In this document: in pieces, positions 48,865 to 59,430 of the stretch
How the letters are laid out: each line of letters begins with the position of its first letter
Numbering within the stretch: position 1 is the stretch's first letter
From: Pogostemon cablin
Taxonomy: Eukaryota; Streptophyta; Magnoliopsida; Lamiales; Lamiaceae
NCBI GenBank assembly: GCA_023678885.1
Contig: CM042985.1
Location: forward strand, 9,102,985-9,166,984
Direction of reading: 5' to 3'
DNA: 64,000 nucleotides
Notes under the pieces: model-generated
What the model saw: the letters and a program-made list of their open reading frames with translations, nothing else
What the model was told of the DNA's origin: nothing
Databases searched by the model: none
Made by a program: the position numbers and the translations under genes

Positions 48865-49135
48865 TATTCTCTCCCTCTCGTTAAATTATGCATGTATTTT
48901 TATATGTGGAGATTTAGAAAATTTATTTTTTATATATAAATATGTGTAAAGTTATTGGAATCGTGTAAAAGTAATTATTTTAAATAATTTAATGAAAAAT
49001 GTGTGTAAAGTTATATTAATGTGTGTAAAAAGTGAGTACTATTATAATGTATTTTTTTTCATTTCGAAATGTGCAAAAAGTGTTGAGACGGATCAAAAAG
49101 AAAAGTATGTAATAATTAATGGGACGAAGAAAGTA
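48865..49135. mobile_element. Stowaway-like MITE, diverged
   Basis: The ends TATTCTCTCCCTCTCGTTAA and TTAATGGGACGAAGAAAGTA pair imperfectly next to TA. The interior is AT-rich and non-coding. Confidence 0.65.
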
Positions 49136-49616
49136 TTTATTATATAAATAAAACATATTTATTAGTAGTAAAAACATATCTGAAATGAATCATATTATAA
49201 TTCATTAAAATCGTATTTTAATGCATTATATATATACTAATAACACAATAGTGTTAAAAATGGAAAGTTCCTGTCAAATTGAACATTCTATAAATAGTAA
49301 CGTGAATTAACCAAAAGGGAAAGTTGACAATATTAACCACCCCTCAATAACCAATCAAAAATTTTTGTTCTTCTTTTATTATTTAGAATTTTATCCAAAA
49401 TTTTAAATGGATATAACTTTTTTATTTTAAATTTATTTTATATGAAATTATATCAAATAAATAGTCTTTTCTAGATCTTTAATTTGACATACGTATTACT
49501 AATATAATAAATAATTATTATGATTTTATATATTTTATATCATTTACATATTGAATAAATATATATAAAAGAATAAATATATTATTCAAGTTAAAATAAT
49601 ATATTTATTAGTATTA
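49136..49616. other. Gene-free spacer
   Basis: Highly AT-rich; nothing recognisable. Confidence 0.3.
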
Positions 49617-50053
49617 AATAATTAAGGGAAGATTACTACTAGGTACACAAAAATGTGTGCAATAACAAAAGTGTGTGCAGTAACAAAAGTGTGTGCAGTA
49701 AAAAAAGTGTGTGCAGCAAAAAAATATGGTGGTCCGACGGTTAGGGATGGACAAAATTACCGATTTTTCGGTATACCGCATTTATCGTATCGAAAATTAT
49801 CGAATTTAACCAAAATTTAGGTCTACAGAAAATTTCGGTACGGTATGATGCCGTACCGAAATTTTCGGTACGGTAATGGTAAATAATTTTAAAAAATTTC
49901 GGTATATCGGTATATACCGAAATCCCGCAAAAATATCGGTAAGTCGGTATTTCGGTATAATACCGATATATTGAACTGATTTTTAATTAAATTCATATAT
50001 TAATTTTAATTACAAATACTACACATTCTAGAAGTCTACTAATATATAATAAT

Positions 50054-50057
<4 letters not shown>

Positions 50058-50145
<88 letters not shown>
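50058..50145. repeat. (TA)n microsatellite
   Basis: About 88 bp of alternating TA inside the nested hAT-like element. Confidence 0.95.
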
Positions 50146-50147
<2 letters not shown>

Positions 50148-50156
50148 CCAGAATAA

Positions 50157-50400
50157 TACTACCTCTGGCCACTTGAAAGGTAACCGTTTGCTGTTTGCAC
50201 GTGGACAATTCTAAGGTCTTTATTTGTTTTTTGCACGTGGATTAATGAGTATTATTATTATAGGTAAAGTGGGCAGTTGTATTAGAGGGAAGTGGTCGGT
50301 CATATTGTGTACTTTCTTTACTAAATAAAGGAAATTAATACCTTTGAAGCGGACGCCAGGAATAGTGAAACGAGTACTTTGTAAGTGGCCGGAGGGAGTA
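50157..50400. mobile_element. Stowaway-type MITE (family B-like), nested
   Basis: TA-bounded ends TACTACCTCTGGCCACTTG and AAGTGGCCGGAGGGAGTA form an inverted pair. The interior GTGGATTAATGAGTATTATT is family B-like. It is the third layer of nesting here. Confidence 0.85.
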
Positions 50401-51457
50401 ACAATTTGAATCATTTAACACAAAACCCTACCTCTCCTGGTTGCCCCATTTCCCTCTCTTCAGACTTCACAGCCGCCCACCATCACCAAATCTCATCCTT
50501 CATAGCCCATCTCCCCTACCATCTTCACAGCAGCCAGCCCACCATTACCAAATCTCCTCCCTCATAACCCGTCTCATTCACCATCCTCTCTCTTTCTGGT
50601 GCGGCACTGACGATGCTCCCTTTTGTTCCCTTTTTATTTTTCTTCATCCTCTTCATCTTCATTGCGACAAGATCTGAAACTCTGCATCACTTTCCAAACT
50701 AGGATTACTCTGTCTCATTCATTTATATACTTGGATTCTTCAGCAGCGTCTGTATCTAGTCTCTCATTTTGAGATCGGAGAGTGAAAAGGAACGTTTATT
50801 AGTTTTTTTTAAACAGCAGGAACGTTTATTAGTTACTGTTCTGAGTTTTTTTTGTTGTTTGAATTGTTCTACAACTTCTTTTTTTTACTCCAGAAATTTG
50901 GATATTGAGATATTGAATTGAAATCATTTTTTTTTCTGTTCATTCTATATTACGGTATTTCGGTAAAAAAACAGTATATGTTATTATTATACCAATATCT
51001 CGGTATACCGAATTTGTCGGTACGGTATCGATATGAAATTTCTAATACCGATAATTTCGGCACGGTATACGGTATGACTATATTTTTTTGGTATGGTACG
51101 GTATACTACTCCTACCGGTGGTGGTCTGGCAGAGCTCTGGCGGCGGCGGCGGTCTGACAACTTTTTCGACGGCCGACCGGTGGTCCGACAATGCTCCGGC
51201 GACAGACCGGCGAAGCTCCGGCAAAGCAGTTTTCCATCGGCGGTGGCAGCGGTTTCCCGCGGCCGACGACCGGCCGCCTCCGGTCCGGCGGTAGGTGGAG
51301 GTGTAGGGTTTGTGGTTTAAAAGTGTATGAGTTTAGGGTTATATTTGGTATTTTACTTTAATATTTTGTATGTGATAGTAATTATTTTAAAACAATGTAT
51401 CTAATTGTAATTAGGGGTACAAAGTGTGTATCTAATAGTAAATTTTTCAATAATTAA

Positions 51458-52040
51458 AGGTTCTTTCTAATTAAATATTTAAAAAATAATTAGTTTGTTG
51501 CATTTAATATAAATTAGTTACTACTATTTTAAATTACTAAAATCATCTTTACATAAGTAGAATAATTTATCATAAATTTTTTCATCACAAAATGGAGTAT
51601 ATAAAGTTATGTATTAAATAAGATTTTTAGAATATTTATATTTTTGAAAATAATTAATTTTTCCGTTTATTAACTTAAGAAAAATTTAGACCTTTCGATG
51701 GAATGGAGGGAATATTTTTTAAGATCCTTAAAATTTCATGTCGTATTATTAATGTGATTGTCTCCCAATGCATATAGTATTATGGTTTTAAAATTATTTT
51801 ATTATTATAATAATTTCTACTTATTATTATAAACTTGAATGATAATATACAAAATATTATTTTTAATATTCTTATTTTCATCTTATATTATCAATGTCAA
51901 TATTTTAATTTATTTTGATATGATTATATAATTTTTTTTCCACACGTAAACATGTATAAATTAATAAAATTTGAAATGATTCTCATTAAAGTATAATGTC
52001 AAATATTTAATAAACTATTTAGAATAATAAGATTTATATA

Positions 52041-52109
<69 letters not shown>

Positions 52110-52228
52110 TTATTATATATTAGAATACAAGGTCAAGAAATTATTTAGTAAACCACCAAAATAATTTAATTCCTTTTATTGTGAATTTTAATTTATTAAT
52201 ATAGGTGTAAGACTTCCAAAAGAAGACA
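51458..52228. other. Gene-free AT-rich region with TA array
   Basis: A (TA)n array at about 52042-52104 is the only clear feature. A lone GGAATGGAGGGAATA near 51700 looks like a MITE end without a partner. Confidence 0.4.
52042..52104. repeat. (TA)n microsatellite
   Basis: About 63 bp of alternating TA. Confidence 0.95.
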
Positions 52229-52832
52229 CATAAATGATTAAAGTGTGTTGTTTACGGTACATAAAAAATTCAGCCAAAGCAGCTCCTGTATAAGGAGCGA
52301 GGTATTGTAATGTAGCGGGGGAATCCGCCGTTTCGGCTACCACAATAGTGTATTCCATGGCCCCCCTTTCCTGTAAAGTAGTTACTACCTGAGCTACCGA
52401 AGATGCTTTTTGCCCAATAGCTACATAAACACATATTACATTTTGACCTTGTTGATTGAGAATCGTATCTGTGGCTACTGCTGTTTTACCGGTCTGTCTG
52501 TCTCCAATAATTAATTCTCGCTGACCACGTCCTATAGGGATCATCGAATCAATAGCAATAAGCCCGGTTTGAAGAGGCTCATATACTGAACGCCGGGAAA
52601 TAATACCTGGAGCGGGAGATTCAATTAATCGAGATTCAGAAGCCGAAATTTCCCCCCTACCATCAATAGGTTTAGCCAAGGCGTTTATAACACGGCCCAA
52701 ATAAGCCTCACTCACTGGTATCTGAGCAATTCTCAAGACTTCTACAAGAAAAATGATATTTAACTAATATGTGCAAGACTTCCACAAGAAGACATATGCA
52801 AGACTTCTACAAGAAGATTGATACTTGACTAT
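52204..52832. repeat. AAGACTTCYACAAGAAG repeats on both sides of the plastid insert
   Basis: GTAAGACTTCCAAAAGAAGACA lies on the left (about 52207-52228, 20 bases of it being the repeat). On the right, AAGACTTCTACAAGAA (52735), AAGACTTCCACAAGAAGACA (52775) and AAGACTTCTACAAGAAGA (52801) follow. The plastid piece sits within this small tandem array. Confidence 0.8.
52229..52735 (-). pseudogene. atpA: Plastid-derived atpA fragment (NUPT), ATP synthase CF1 alpha
   Basis: The chloroplast atpA gene encodes the alpha subunit of the thylakoid ATP synthase. On the minus strand this segment reads through the central nucleotide-binding part of the protein: AQIPVSEAYLGRVINALAKP, then the Walker A region IIGDRQTGKTAVATDTI, and ends at YRKQHTLIIY. 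It lacks the N-terminal and C-terminal thirds, has no start or promoter of its own, and lies in AT-rich nuclear DNA. There are no stops within about 500 bp, and I noticed only minor differences from remembered plastid sequences. The transfer is therefore probably recent. It is not a working gene. The exact ends are set where plastid similarity fades and may be off by several bases. Confidence 0.93.
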
Positions 52833-52835
52833 ATA

Positions 52836-53431
52836 TAAATGGTCATGGACAAAGTATTATTTAGTCTCAGGGTAGGTTTGTGAATATGGTGGCCCACGTC
52901 GATTGCGGACTAAATATGGAGGAGCCAACACTACTTAATGATCTCCCGAAATCGTCGATTTATTTCGTAGATTTGGTAGTCGCTTCGTCAATTGATCATT
53001 GGGAGATCTCTTATTGTTCATCATCAACCTCTCTTCATCAATTTATAGTTATTTGAAATTTTCATATATTATTAGAAAAGGGAACAAAGCGCTTCATTAA
53101 TTTATAGTTATTTGAAATTCTCATATAGAATTAGAAAAGTAGTTATTTGAAATTCTCATATATAGAATTAGAAAAGGAAAAACAAGAAGAAGATGGTTGG
53201 TGTAACCATGAGGTATATAATTTAATTGATAAGTAGGGTTTCGCTAAATCTTAAAAGAGAATGTGTTGAAATATATTTATTGCTGAGAAATCATGAATGC
53301 AAAAATAATGAAATGAATAAATTAAAAATTACAAAAATTATTTGTTAATGAATAGTAAATGATAAGTTTTAAAATTATTGTAAGGTTTATAATTCATTAA
53401 CGAAAAAAAATTGTAAAAAATTATTGTACTA
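52836..53431. other. Gene-free region
   Basis: Contains repeats of TAGTTATTTGAAATTCTCATA near 53045-53170. No gene is supported. Confidence 0.35.
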
Positions 53432-53440
53432 TTTCACAAA

Positions 53441-53824
53441 GAGAGAGGCTTGTGTATGCCCGGGCACACGGAAGCACATTCCGTATGCCTTTAGAATTTA
53501 ATATTATAGATAATGGTACATTATTTTGTTTTAAAGGGTATACACTTTAATTGATAAAGGTACACAATTCTATTTTAAAAGGTATACATTTTTTATATTT
53601 TTTATTTTTCTTCAGATAATAAAGGGTACACACCTTTATACTAAAGGGTATATAATTTAATACAAAATTCTAAAGGCACACGGAATGTGCTTCCGTACGC
53701 CCAGATTTTGCCTTGTAAAATAAAGTGTACACATCTTTATATTAAAAGGTATACAATTTAACACAAAATTCTAAAGGCACACGAAATGTACTTCCGTGTG
53801 CCCGGGCGCACACAAGTTTTTGCC
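53441..53824. mobile_element. Mutator-type MITE with CCCGGG-containing TIRs, TSD TTTCACAAA
   Basis: A perfect 9 bp duplication TTTCACAAA (53432-53440 and 53825-53833) bounds it. The left arm has CTTGTGTATGCCCGGGCACA and the right arm, in reverse, CTTGTGTGCGCCCGGGCACA, with matching CGGAAG(C/T)ACATT beyond. A second copy of the right-arm inner part (AATTCTAAAGGCACACGGAA) occurs near 53663, so one subterminal segment is duplicated. No coding capacity. Confidence 0.88.
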
Positions 53825-53833
53825 TTTCACAAA

Positions 53834-53931
53834 TACACCATTCAATTAATGTAATATATTTAGAAGTTATTAATTTTTTTTCTTATGAATATTTTATATT
53901 AATATGAATGTTAGTATTAAAATTTCATTAG

Positions 53932-53995
<64 letters not shown>

Positions 53996-54812
53996 AACTT
54001 AAAAAAAATATATTATTGAAATATATAGAGAATAAATGTACTCCTATAATATAGAGAGTATATATCACTTATTCAATGAAGGTGCAAATGGGTTTGAATA
54101 TAATACAAAATTTGTGTAATATTTATTGAAGAAGAAAAAATTGAAATCTATCATTTTTGTATAAATAAATAAAATTACGTAATTTTAAAAAAAGAATGAA
54201 AAAAAATCATTAAAATTATATTTATTTATAAAATGGAAGAGAGACATGAGTTGGAGAAGAAAAGAGCGATTAATTAATAGTTTTGGTCGGGACACATCAA
54301 ATGTTTTGATAAATATTGAGAGCTTAATTTGTTTACAATTAAATAATATTTGATAATATATTGTTAAAATAGTTCTTCGAAATTAGAAGAAAAAAAAAAT
54401 TCACACAATTTTTTATCAATAAAAAAACTAAAATAGTTCTAAAAAAATTACATACATATTTAAAAAAATCAAAATTAAAAAAATATCTTTATAATATGAA
54501 TATTTACTCCATATAAAACATATTGATATTTTAAATTTGTTATATTATTAAATTTTGATAGATCTTTTTATATAAAATAGAGGAAACTATTTTGAAATAA
54601 ATTATTAAAAAATCATTATTATAAATAATTAAACAAAAGGTAATAAATTTTAAATTTTGTAAATTATAAATTAATAACTCTCTCAAGAAATGTGATATTC
54701 AAGCAACTCAACGTTTTAAAGAGTAATACATTTCAAAACGAAGTACAACACTTATTTACATGAAAGTATATTTTATTTTTATATTAATTTTTGCAAAAAT
54801 ATAATTAATAAA
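53834..54812. other. Gene-free AT-rich region with TA array
   Basis: Includes a (TA)n array at about 53934-53992; otherwise very AT-rich and featureless. Confidence 0.4.
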
Positions 54813-54886
54813 AAGGGTTTATTACCCACAGGTACACATTTTAAAGCTTAATTGCGGCTAGATACAAATAGGAAAAAAAATACTAA
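54813..54886. mobile_element. Possible left end of a Mutator-like element of the same group
   Basis: TTATTACCCACAGGTACACA followed by GCGGCTAGATACAAAT parallels the paired motifs at the ends of the elements at 38639 and 49626 (ACTA-TAGGTACACA, then CTAGATACATTG). The matching right end was not found, so this is tentative. Confidence 0.4.
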
Positions 54887-55806
54887 CGGCATGATTGGTA
54901 TGATGGAATGAAATTACACTGAAATGGAATGATCTTAGGAATGAATAGAGATGGGCAAGGAATGACAATAAATAATTATTCGCATGATTGATATTGACTG
55001 GGAATAAACGAGGTAATAGAAAATACATTCACTAATTTATTCAAATTTCATTTTATATAAATTTTACATTAATTTAAATCTTAATAAATTTAATATATTT
55101 TAATAATTATTCTAATAAAAAATTATAAAATAAAAAATTATAATATTTAAAATATAAATAAAAATCTGTATGTAATTTAAAAAAAATTTCTATAAATAAA
55201 ATAAAATTTTATATTTAATATTATATATGTGTATTGAATTTAAAAATAATATTAATTAATAATATTTTGTATATAATTTAATAAATTTATTTAAAATAAA
55301 TATTTAATTAATTATATAATTTTTTTAATTTTAAATTTCTTTCTTTTACTAATTTTTTATTTTTCTTATATTATTTTTATTGTAATGAGTATTAAATTAT
55401 AAGAATTTTTATTTTAAATTTTTAAATAATTTAATATTTTTAGTGAATAATTAAATATTATGTTTTTAATAAAAAATTATATATTAAATGAAATAAATAT
55501 TATTTTATTTTTTATTTTCGTAATTATACAAAAAGAGATGTGATATAAACAAAAATAAATTATTTATAATTATTAAGGTATCTTTTGTTATATAAAAAAT
55601 AAAAAATAAAAATAAAATTTTGATTCTATAAAGTATAGAATACGTAAAGCCATGGGGGTGGGGGGAATGGTGATTACCAATTGTGTGGAATACACATTCC
55701 TTATGAAATGAGTATTCCCATTATTAAATCTTACCAAACGTAGGAATGGAATTAAATTGGAATTCTAATTCCATTCCCAACTTATTACTGTATACCAATC
55801 ATGCCC
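54887..55806. mobile_element. Harbinger/Tourist-type non-autonomous element, 920 bp, TSD TAA
   Basis: The ends CGGCATGATTGGTATGATGG and TATACCAATCATGCCC pair, with TAA on each side (54884-54886 and 55807-55809). The interior is extremely AT-rich and has no transposase frame. Subterminal GGAATGG/CCATTCC motifs occur at both ends. Confidence 0.88.
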
Positions 55807-55809
55807 TAA

Positions 55810-56566
55810 GAGGTACACAAATCAACCGCTAGTAGACCAGATTACCCTTCCATGATCTCTCACTCCCCACTCCGTCGTTTTCTTCGATGCTGGTTAGGAG
55901 CTCCTTCCCACTCTCAAATCCAAATTCTCCTGAAATTTTCTTCTTTGAAATAGAATTTCTCAGTCGTCGTTTTCGACTTCGTCTCCTGCCAGTGCAGATT
56001 TGCCTACTACCCTAGATTGTAGCCGTTTGATTTTATTTTCCATCGGCCTGCTTAGGGCAGTCCCCTTCTTTGCCGTCACTGATTTCCAGCCAGCGGCTTT
56101 GCGCCGCCGCAGATCCAGTGCTGCGGTTTCCTCTCTCTGTCATTCCGTCGCCGTCTCTTATCGTAGCAATCATCCAGCGGCCATCAGATTACTCTGGTTC
56201 TTCTCCCCGTCAAGGGGCTTCGACCTCTCTTCGTGACGCCTCGTGATACATCAGACGGCGGATCCAATCGGCTAAATCAATATTGGTTAAAAGTTTTCTG
56301 CCGACGGTGGCCCCTTGTTCATCGGGTTCTATTCCGTTTTCGATGAATAACCTATTTCCGACGTTGGTAGCAAGCTTCCGGCACTGAGAGACGACATGGT
56401 GGCGATGAAACAGGTTCTACCCAAAATTGGCCCTCTCTTCATGGCGGCGTCTCGGCTGATTCCAGCGGTGTTGTTGTTGATCGGCTACCGATGGCCCTGC
56501 CTCTCAGCCGCTGTCAGCTTGGGTCGCCATCCCTGGCTTCAATTTCAGGCCCATGCCTGTTTCGTC
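55810..56566 (+). pseudogene. Captured gene fragments, including an EamA/WAT1-related transporter piece
   Basis: This stretch is much richer in GC than its surroundings and reads like exonic DNA. At 56396-56488 the plus strand reads MVAMKQVLPKIGPLFMAASR and LIPAVLLLIGY, which matches from memory the start of the EamA domain of the WAT1-related chloroplast protein At3g02690. The frame ends after about 70 codons, with unrelated text. The part at 55850-56390 (TCGTTTTCTTCGATGC..., CCGCCGCAGATCC) looks like gene-derived sequence too, but I could not name it; a 78-codon frame at 56000-56236 has no known domain. The whole is non-functional. Fragments in this arrangement suggest transduplication by a DNA transposon. 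Confidence 0.5.
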
Positions 56567-56571
56567 AGTTG

Positions 56572-57982
56572 TGATAGCATATATTTGCACACAAATTTAA
56601 ACACTCACTAATATGCAAATGACACTATATTCCACAAGTATACGGGACATATGTAGCAAGCAGATAAGTAAGGTATTGAATCCACATGGAATGAATAAAA
56701 ATCTAATTAATTAAATAATTGTCCAAGAATAAGGAAAATATCAGGATGTTTGAGAATTAACTAAATAATAAAATAAAATAATAAACATGTAATTACTGGA
56801 CTCAACAGATGCAGAATATGAATTGGATGAAAATAAGAATAATGAAAACAATTCTAGGTATTACACTTTCACTTGGTTTGTTTTGCAGTGGGTGGAACTT
56901 CTTAATTCAATTCAAGCATAATTTCCTAAAGCAATCTGTAATTTATGTAATTAATTCTTTTGAATCTAATCACAAGTAGATCAATCAATGAATATAACAG
57001 TAACGTAAATTACACATCAATTAACTCCCAACAGATATATTGGAGTAATTGATTGCGAATCAATTAATCATGTAGAGAAATCACACATATAAAAGAAATA
57101 AAATGCTTGTATTAAATAAAAGATTCACACACCAAAACAATCCAAAATCAAATTACTCGTGCAATTCTAGAATCTTGAAGTTTAGGCTTCCATACAGAAA
57201 ATAAAGAAATAAAATAAAACTGAATTCAACATGAAATTAAATAATCTAATAAAACCCGGATGAAGGAATAAGCGCCGTCTCGTCCCTAGACTTTCGTCTT
57301 CGTGACTTCACGACGTTCTTCAGATGCGGACTGACTCTGTGGATGATGTGTGAATGACTTGATGAATTAATCGATGATCTATCTTTTCTGATTTAATTGG
57401 GTATTTATAAGAGTAGAGATCCCGTGGAACAGTGGATTAATAGGCCTGGGCTTGGAGAACAAGTTTGATGAAGAATAAATCTCACTCATTAATATCTCAT
57501 TAACTCGACCAAACTAATGGATGATCCGACCAAACGAATGCTTTGGTTTGGTCCAACGAAGTGATGATTTGGTCAAGTTGATGAGCAACTTGACCAAATA
57601 GCATACCAACTCGACCTGACGATCGGCGTCAATTTTCACGACCTTTTGACTCGATCCAACGAAGTGGTGGTTAGCACAAACGAGCTTCCTTCATTTGCCC
57701 AAACGAGTCATCAACTTGGTCTAACACATGCAACTGGCCACGACAACACCTACTGTTTCATTTATTCATTATCTCCATGGCTTCCTATCTTCATCAATCC
57801 TTCTTCTTCAACTAAAATCCTTCTTTTATTCTTCAATTAGGCCTAAATTCTGCAATAACTCCAAAATACCCGTGAAGTTCTAATATTCAACAATTGAGCA
57901 TATAACTCCACAACATAAATGAAATCATGCAATAATCAATTATAGAACGGCCTATATAAACACGCAAAATCCGTGTTTATCA
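56572..57982. mobile_element. Solo LTR, 1.4 kb, TSD AGTTG
   Basis: It begins TGATAGCATATATTTGC and ends CGTGTTTATCA, so TGATA pairs with TATCA. AGTTG flanks it (56567-56571 and 57983-57987). The non-coding content (CAAGTATACGGGACATATGT, GGTATTGAATCCACA) is like other long Tat/Athila-type LTRs. There is no internal region. It separates the EamA-like fragment from the dicarboxylate-transporter fragment. Confidence 0.9.
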
Positions 57983-57983
57983 A

Positions 57984-58199
57984 GTTGCCCAGCGACCGAT
58001 CGTCAAACTTCACGCTCGGGCAAACCACGCCGCACAGTAAAGGTTCGAGGAGGATGAAGAAGCTATTCAGCGTGAAAACGGATCGCATGAAACTTGAATT
58101 CCCGAAACTCTCCGACCTGTGGATCGGGTCGTGGTGCGGTAGAAGCGGGGCTTTCGGGTCATCTGCATGAGTGCTGCTGATACTATCAGGGCCATTCAT
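57984..58199 (-). pseudogene. Tonoplast dicarboxylate transporter-like gene, 5' fragment
   Basis: On the minus strand an ATG at 58199 opens a 72-codon frame: MNGPDSISSTHADDPKAPLL, then PHHDPIHRSESFGNSSFMRS, then VFTLNSFFILLEPLLCGVVC with SVKFDDRSLGN. This resembles the N-terminus and first membrane segment of the tonoplast dicarboxylate transporter (SLC13-type, vacuolar malate uptake). Past 57984 the text turns into LTR sequence. Across the LTR, the joined flank gives an immediate stop, so the rest of the gene was already absent before the LTR came in. It is a truncated copy. Whether its upstream region still drives transcription is unknown. The family call rests on remembered sequence of a variable N-terminus. 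Confidence 0.55.
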
Positions 58200-58655
58200 T
58201 TTGGAGGAGAGAAAGTGATCAAGTGTGTGGTGTGGCAAAGATGAGATGAGTATGATTTTTTTTGCTATCTTGCCTTTTTTTTCAATTATACGTGTGTTGG
58301 TGGTGATTATCTATTAAATATTGGATAGAGATTGTGGGGGTAGTGTTTAATTAATGGTGGTTGAAGCATTAATTTTGTGTAATTTATCTCCCATATAGTC
58401 AATTCTTGAAGTTATAATTCGCAATTTGGACGTTGATGGAATATGAAAATATTAGTTTGACATTTTAGAAAGCTTTTGTCTCCACGTTTCTTATCATCTG
58501 CTCCTGTTTCTTTTTTATTTCATCTAGATTGTTTGTTTCTCTCATAAACACTCTTATTTGCAAGCAGTTGGAAGCATTGGACGATGAAGATGAGGTGTCT
58601 TTTATTGTTTTCAACTAATTTTGGAGAACATGGCGGCGGCGGTGGAGGTTAAGAT
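58200..58655. other. Region upstream of the transporter fragment
   Basis: The part next to 58200 is CT-rich on the minus strand and looks like a 5' leader. Nothing else is recognised. Confidence 0.3.
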
Positions 58656-58745
58656 GCAGTGACGGAGCTGGTGGAGGGAGATTCATCGAGAAAGATAGTC
58701 GAAATCATCTTCACACCATATGTTTACTGTGAGCAGGAAAATTGA
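58656..58745 (+). pseudogene. Short gene fragment with SSRKIVEIIF motif
   Basis: The frame reads AVTELVEGDSSRKIVEIIFT before a stop at 58743. The phrase EGDSSR(N/K)IVEIIF is familiar from a group of plant zinc-finger proteins. The preceding GGCGGCGGCGGTGG and KQLEALDDEDEVSF-like text near 58565-58600 may belong to the same captured piece. Too short for a firm name. Confidence 0.35.
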
Positions 58746-59059
58746 TTTACAAAATGTGCATTTATATATGCTCTTTGTGGTTGATGTTTATGGCAGTGGG
58801 ATTATTGGAAGTTGAATTAACAATAGTTATTATGGAGTAGAATCTATGAGTGAATGGGATATGTAATGGAGTTGTTTCAATGGGTCAGAAAAGTATCCAC
58901 ATAATTTTGATATATACTATACTATACTCTCATTGATATGAGATTGTTATAATAGCTTTTATTTTTATTATCACCGGTCAAGCAACTAGGACCATTGCCA
59001 TACTTTTGATGTATCCACATAGCTTTCTTAATATGTGGTGTCGAAATTTGTGTAAAAGA

Positions 59060-59430
59060 CGATTTAGTTCAAAATGTGCAAACACAATGTGCAAAAATCA
59101 ATTTTGCACAATTTAATCTATTTTGCATAATTTAATATATAGTCGGAATTTGTGTGAAAGACGAATTCGGTTAAGAAATGTGTAAACAAATTGTGCAAAA
59201 ATCAATTTTGCACAATTTAAATTGATTGATTGATTGAATAAAAAATGCTAAATATAAATGTGTAAAAAATTGTGTAAAACAAATTGTGCAAATTAAATTT
59301 GTGCAAAACAAAATTGTGCAAAACACCGCCGGACCAAAAATAAAATTGTGCAAAACAAAAGTGTGCAATACAAATTGTGCAAAATAAAATTGTGCAATAC
59401 AAATTGTGCAAACACATAGGAGTATTTATG
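59060..59430. repeat. Irregular TTGTGCAAAA repeat region
   Basis: AAAATTGTGCAAAACAAA-type units repeat about fifteen times. An isolated ACCGCCGGACC near 59324 is like the core of the GC-cored Mutator family. Confidence 0.75.

Larger units (their letters stand above)
49742..51114. mobile_element. hAT-like non-autonomous element nested in the Mutator-like element
   Basis: It begins TAGGGATGGACAAAATTACC and ends ...TACTCCTA, with flanks CCGACGGT and CCGGTGGT (8 bp, two mismatches). Both arms are rich in CGGTATACCG-type motifs. Its centre holds a (TA)n array, a Stowaway MITE and, at 50402-50700, a C-rich stretch with a duplicated CACCAAATCTC(A/C)TCC phrase, perhaps captured DNA. The GC-rich sequence of copy 1 serves as an approximate empty-site comparison. 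Confidence 0.72.
49626..51448. mobile_element. Non-autonomous Mutator-like element with GC-rich core, copy 2 (carries nested insertions)
   Basis: A perfect 9 bp duplication AATAATTAA flanks it (49617-49625 and 51449-51457). The left end GGGAAGATTACTACTAGG matches the right end of copy 1 in reverse; the right end has GTGTATCTAATAGTAAAT. Repeats of AGTGTGTGCAGTAA lead into ATATGGTGGTCCG, also present in copy 1. The GC-rich core is split by a 1.37 kb hAT-like insertion. Removing it gives about 450 bp, near copy 1 in size. The element encodes no transposase. Confidence 0.88.

Noticed and set aside
50385..50677. Pro/Ser/His-rich frames
   Set aside because: Two overlapping frames of low complexity in a MITE-hAT nest, without a domain or splice context.
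52188..52736. Open frame for ATP synthase alpha subunit as a functional gene
   Set aside because: It covers only the middle of atpA, lacks start and end, and lies among nuclear repeats, so it is a plastid insert.
57973..58170. Plus-strand frame opposite the transporter fragment
   Set aside because: It is the antisense shadow of the better supported minus-strand frame.
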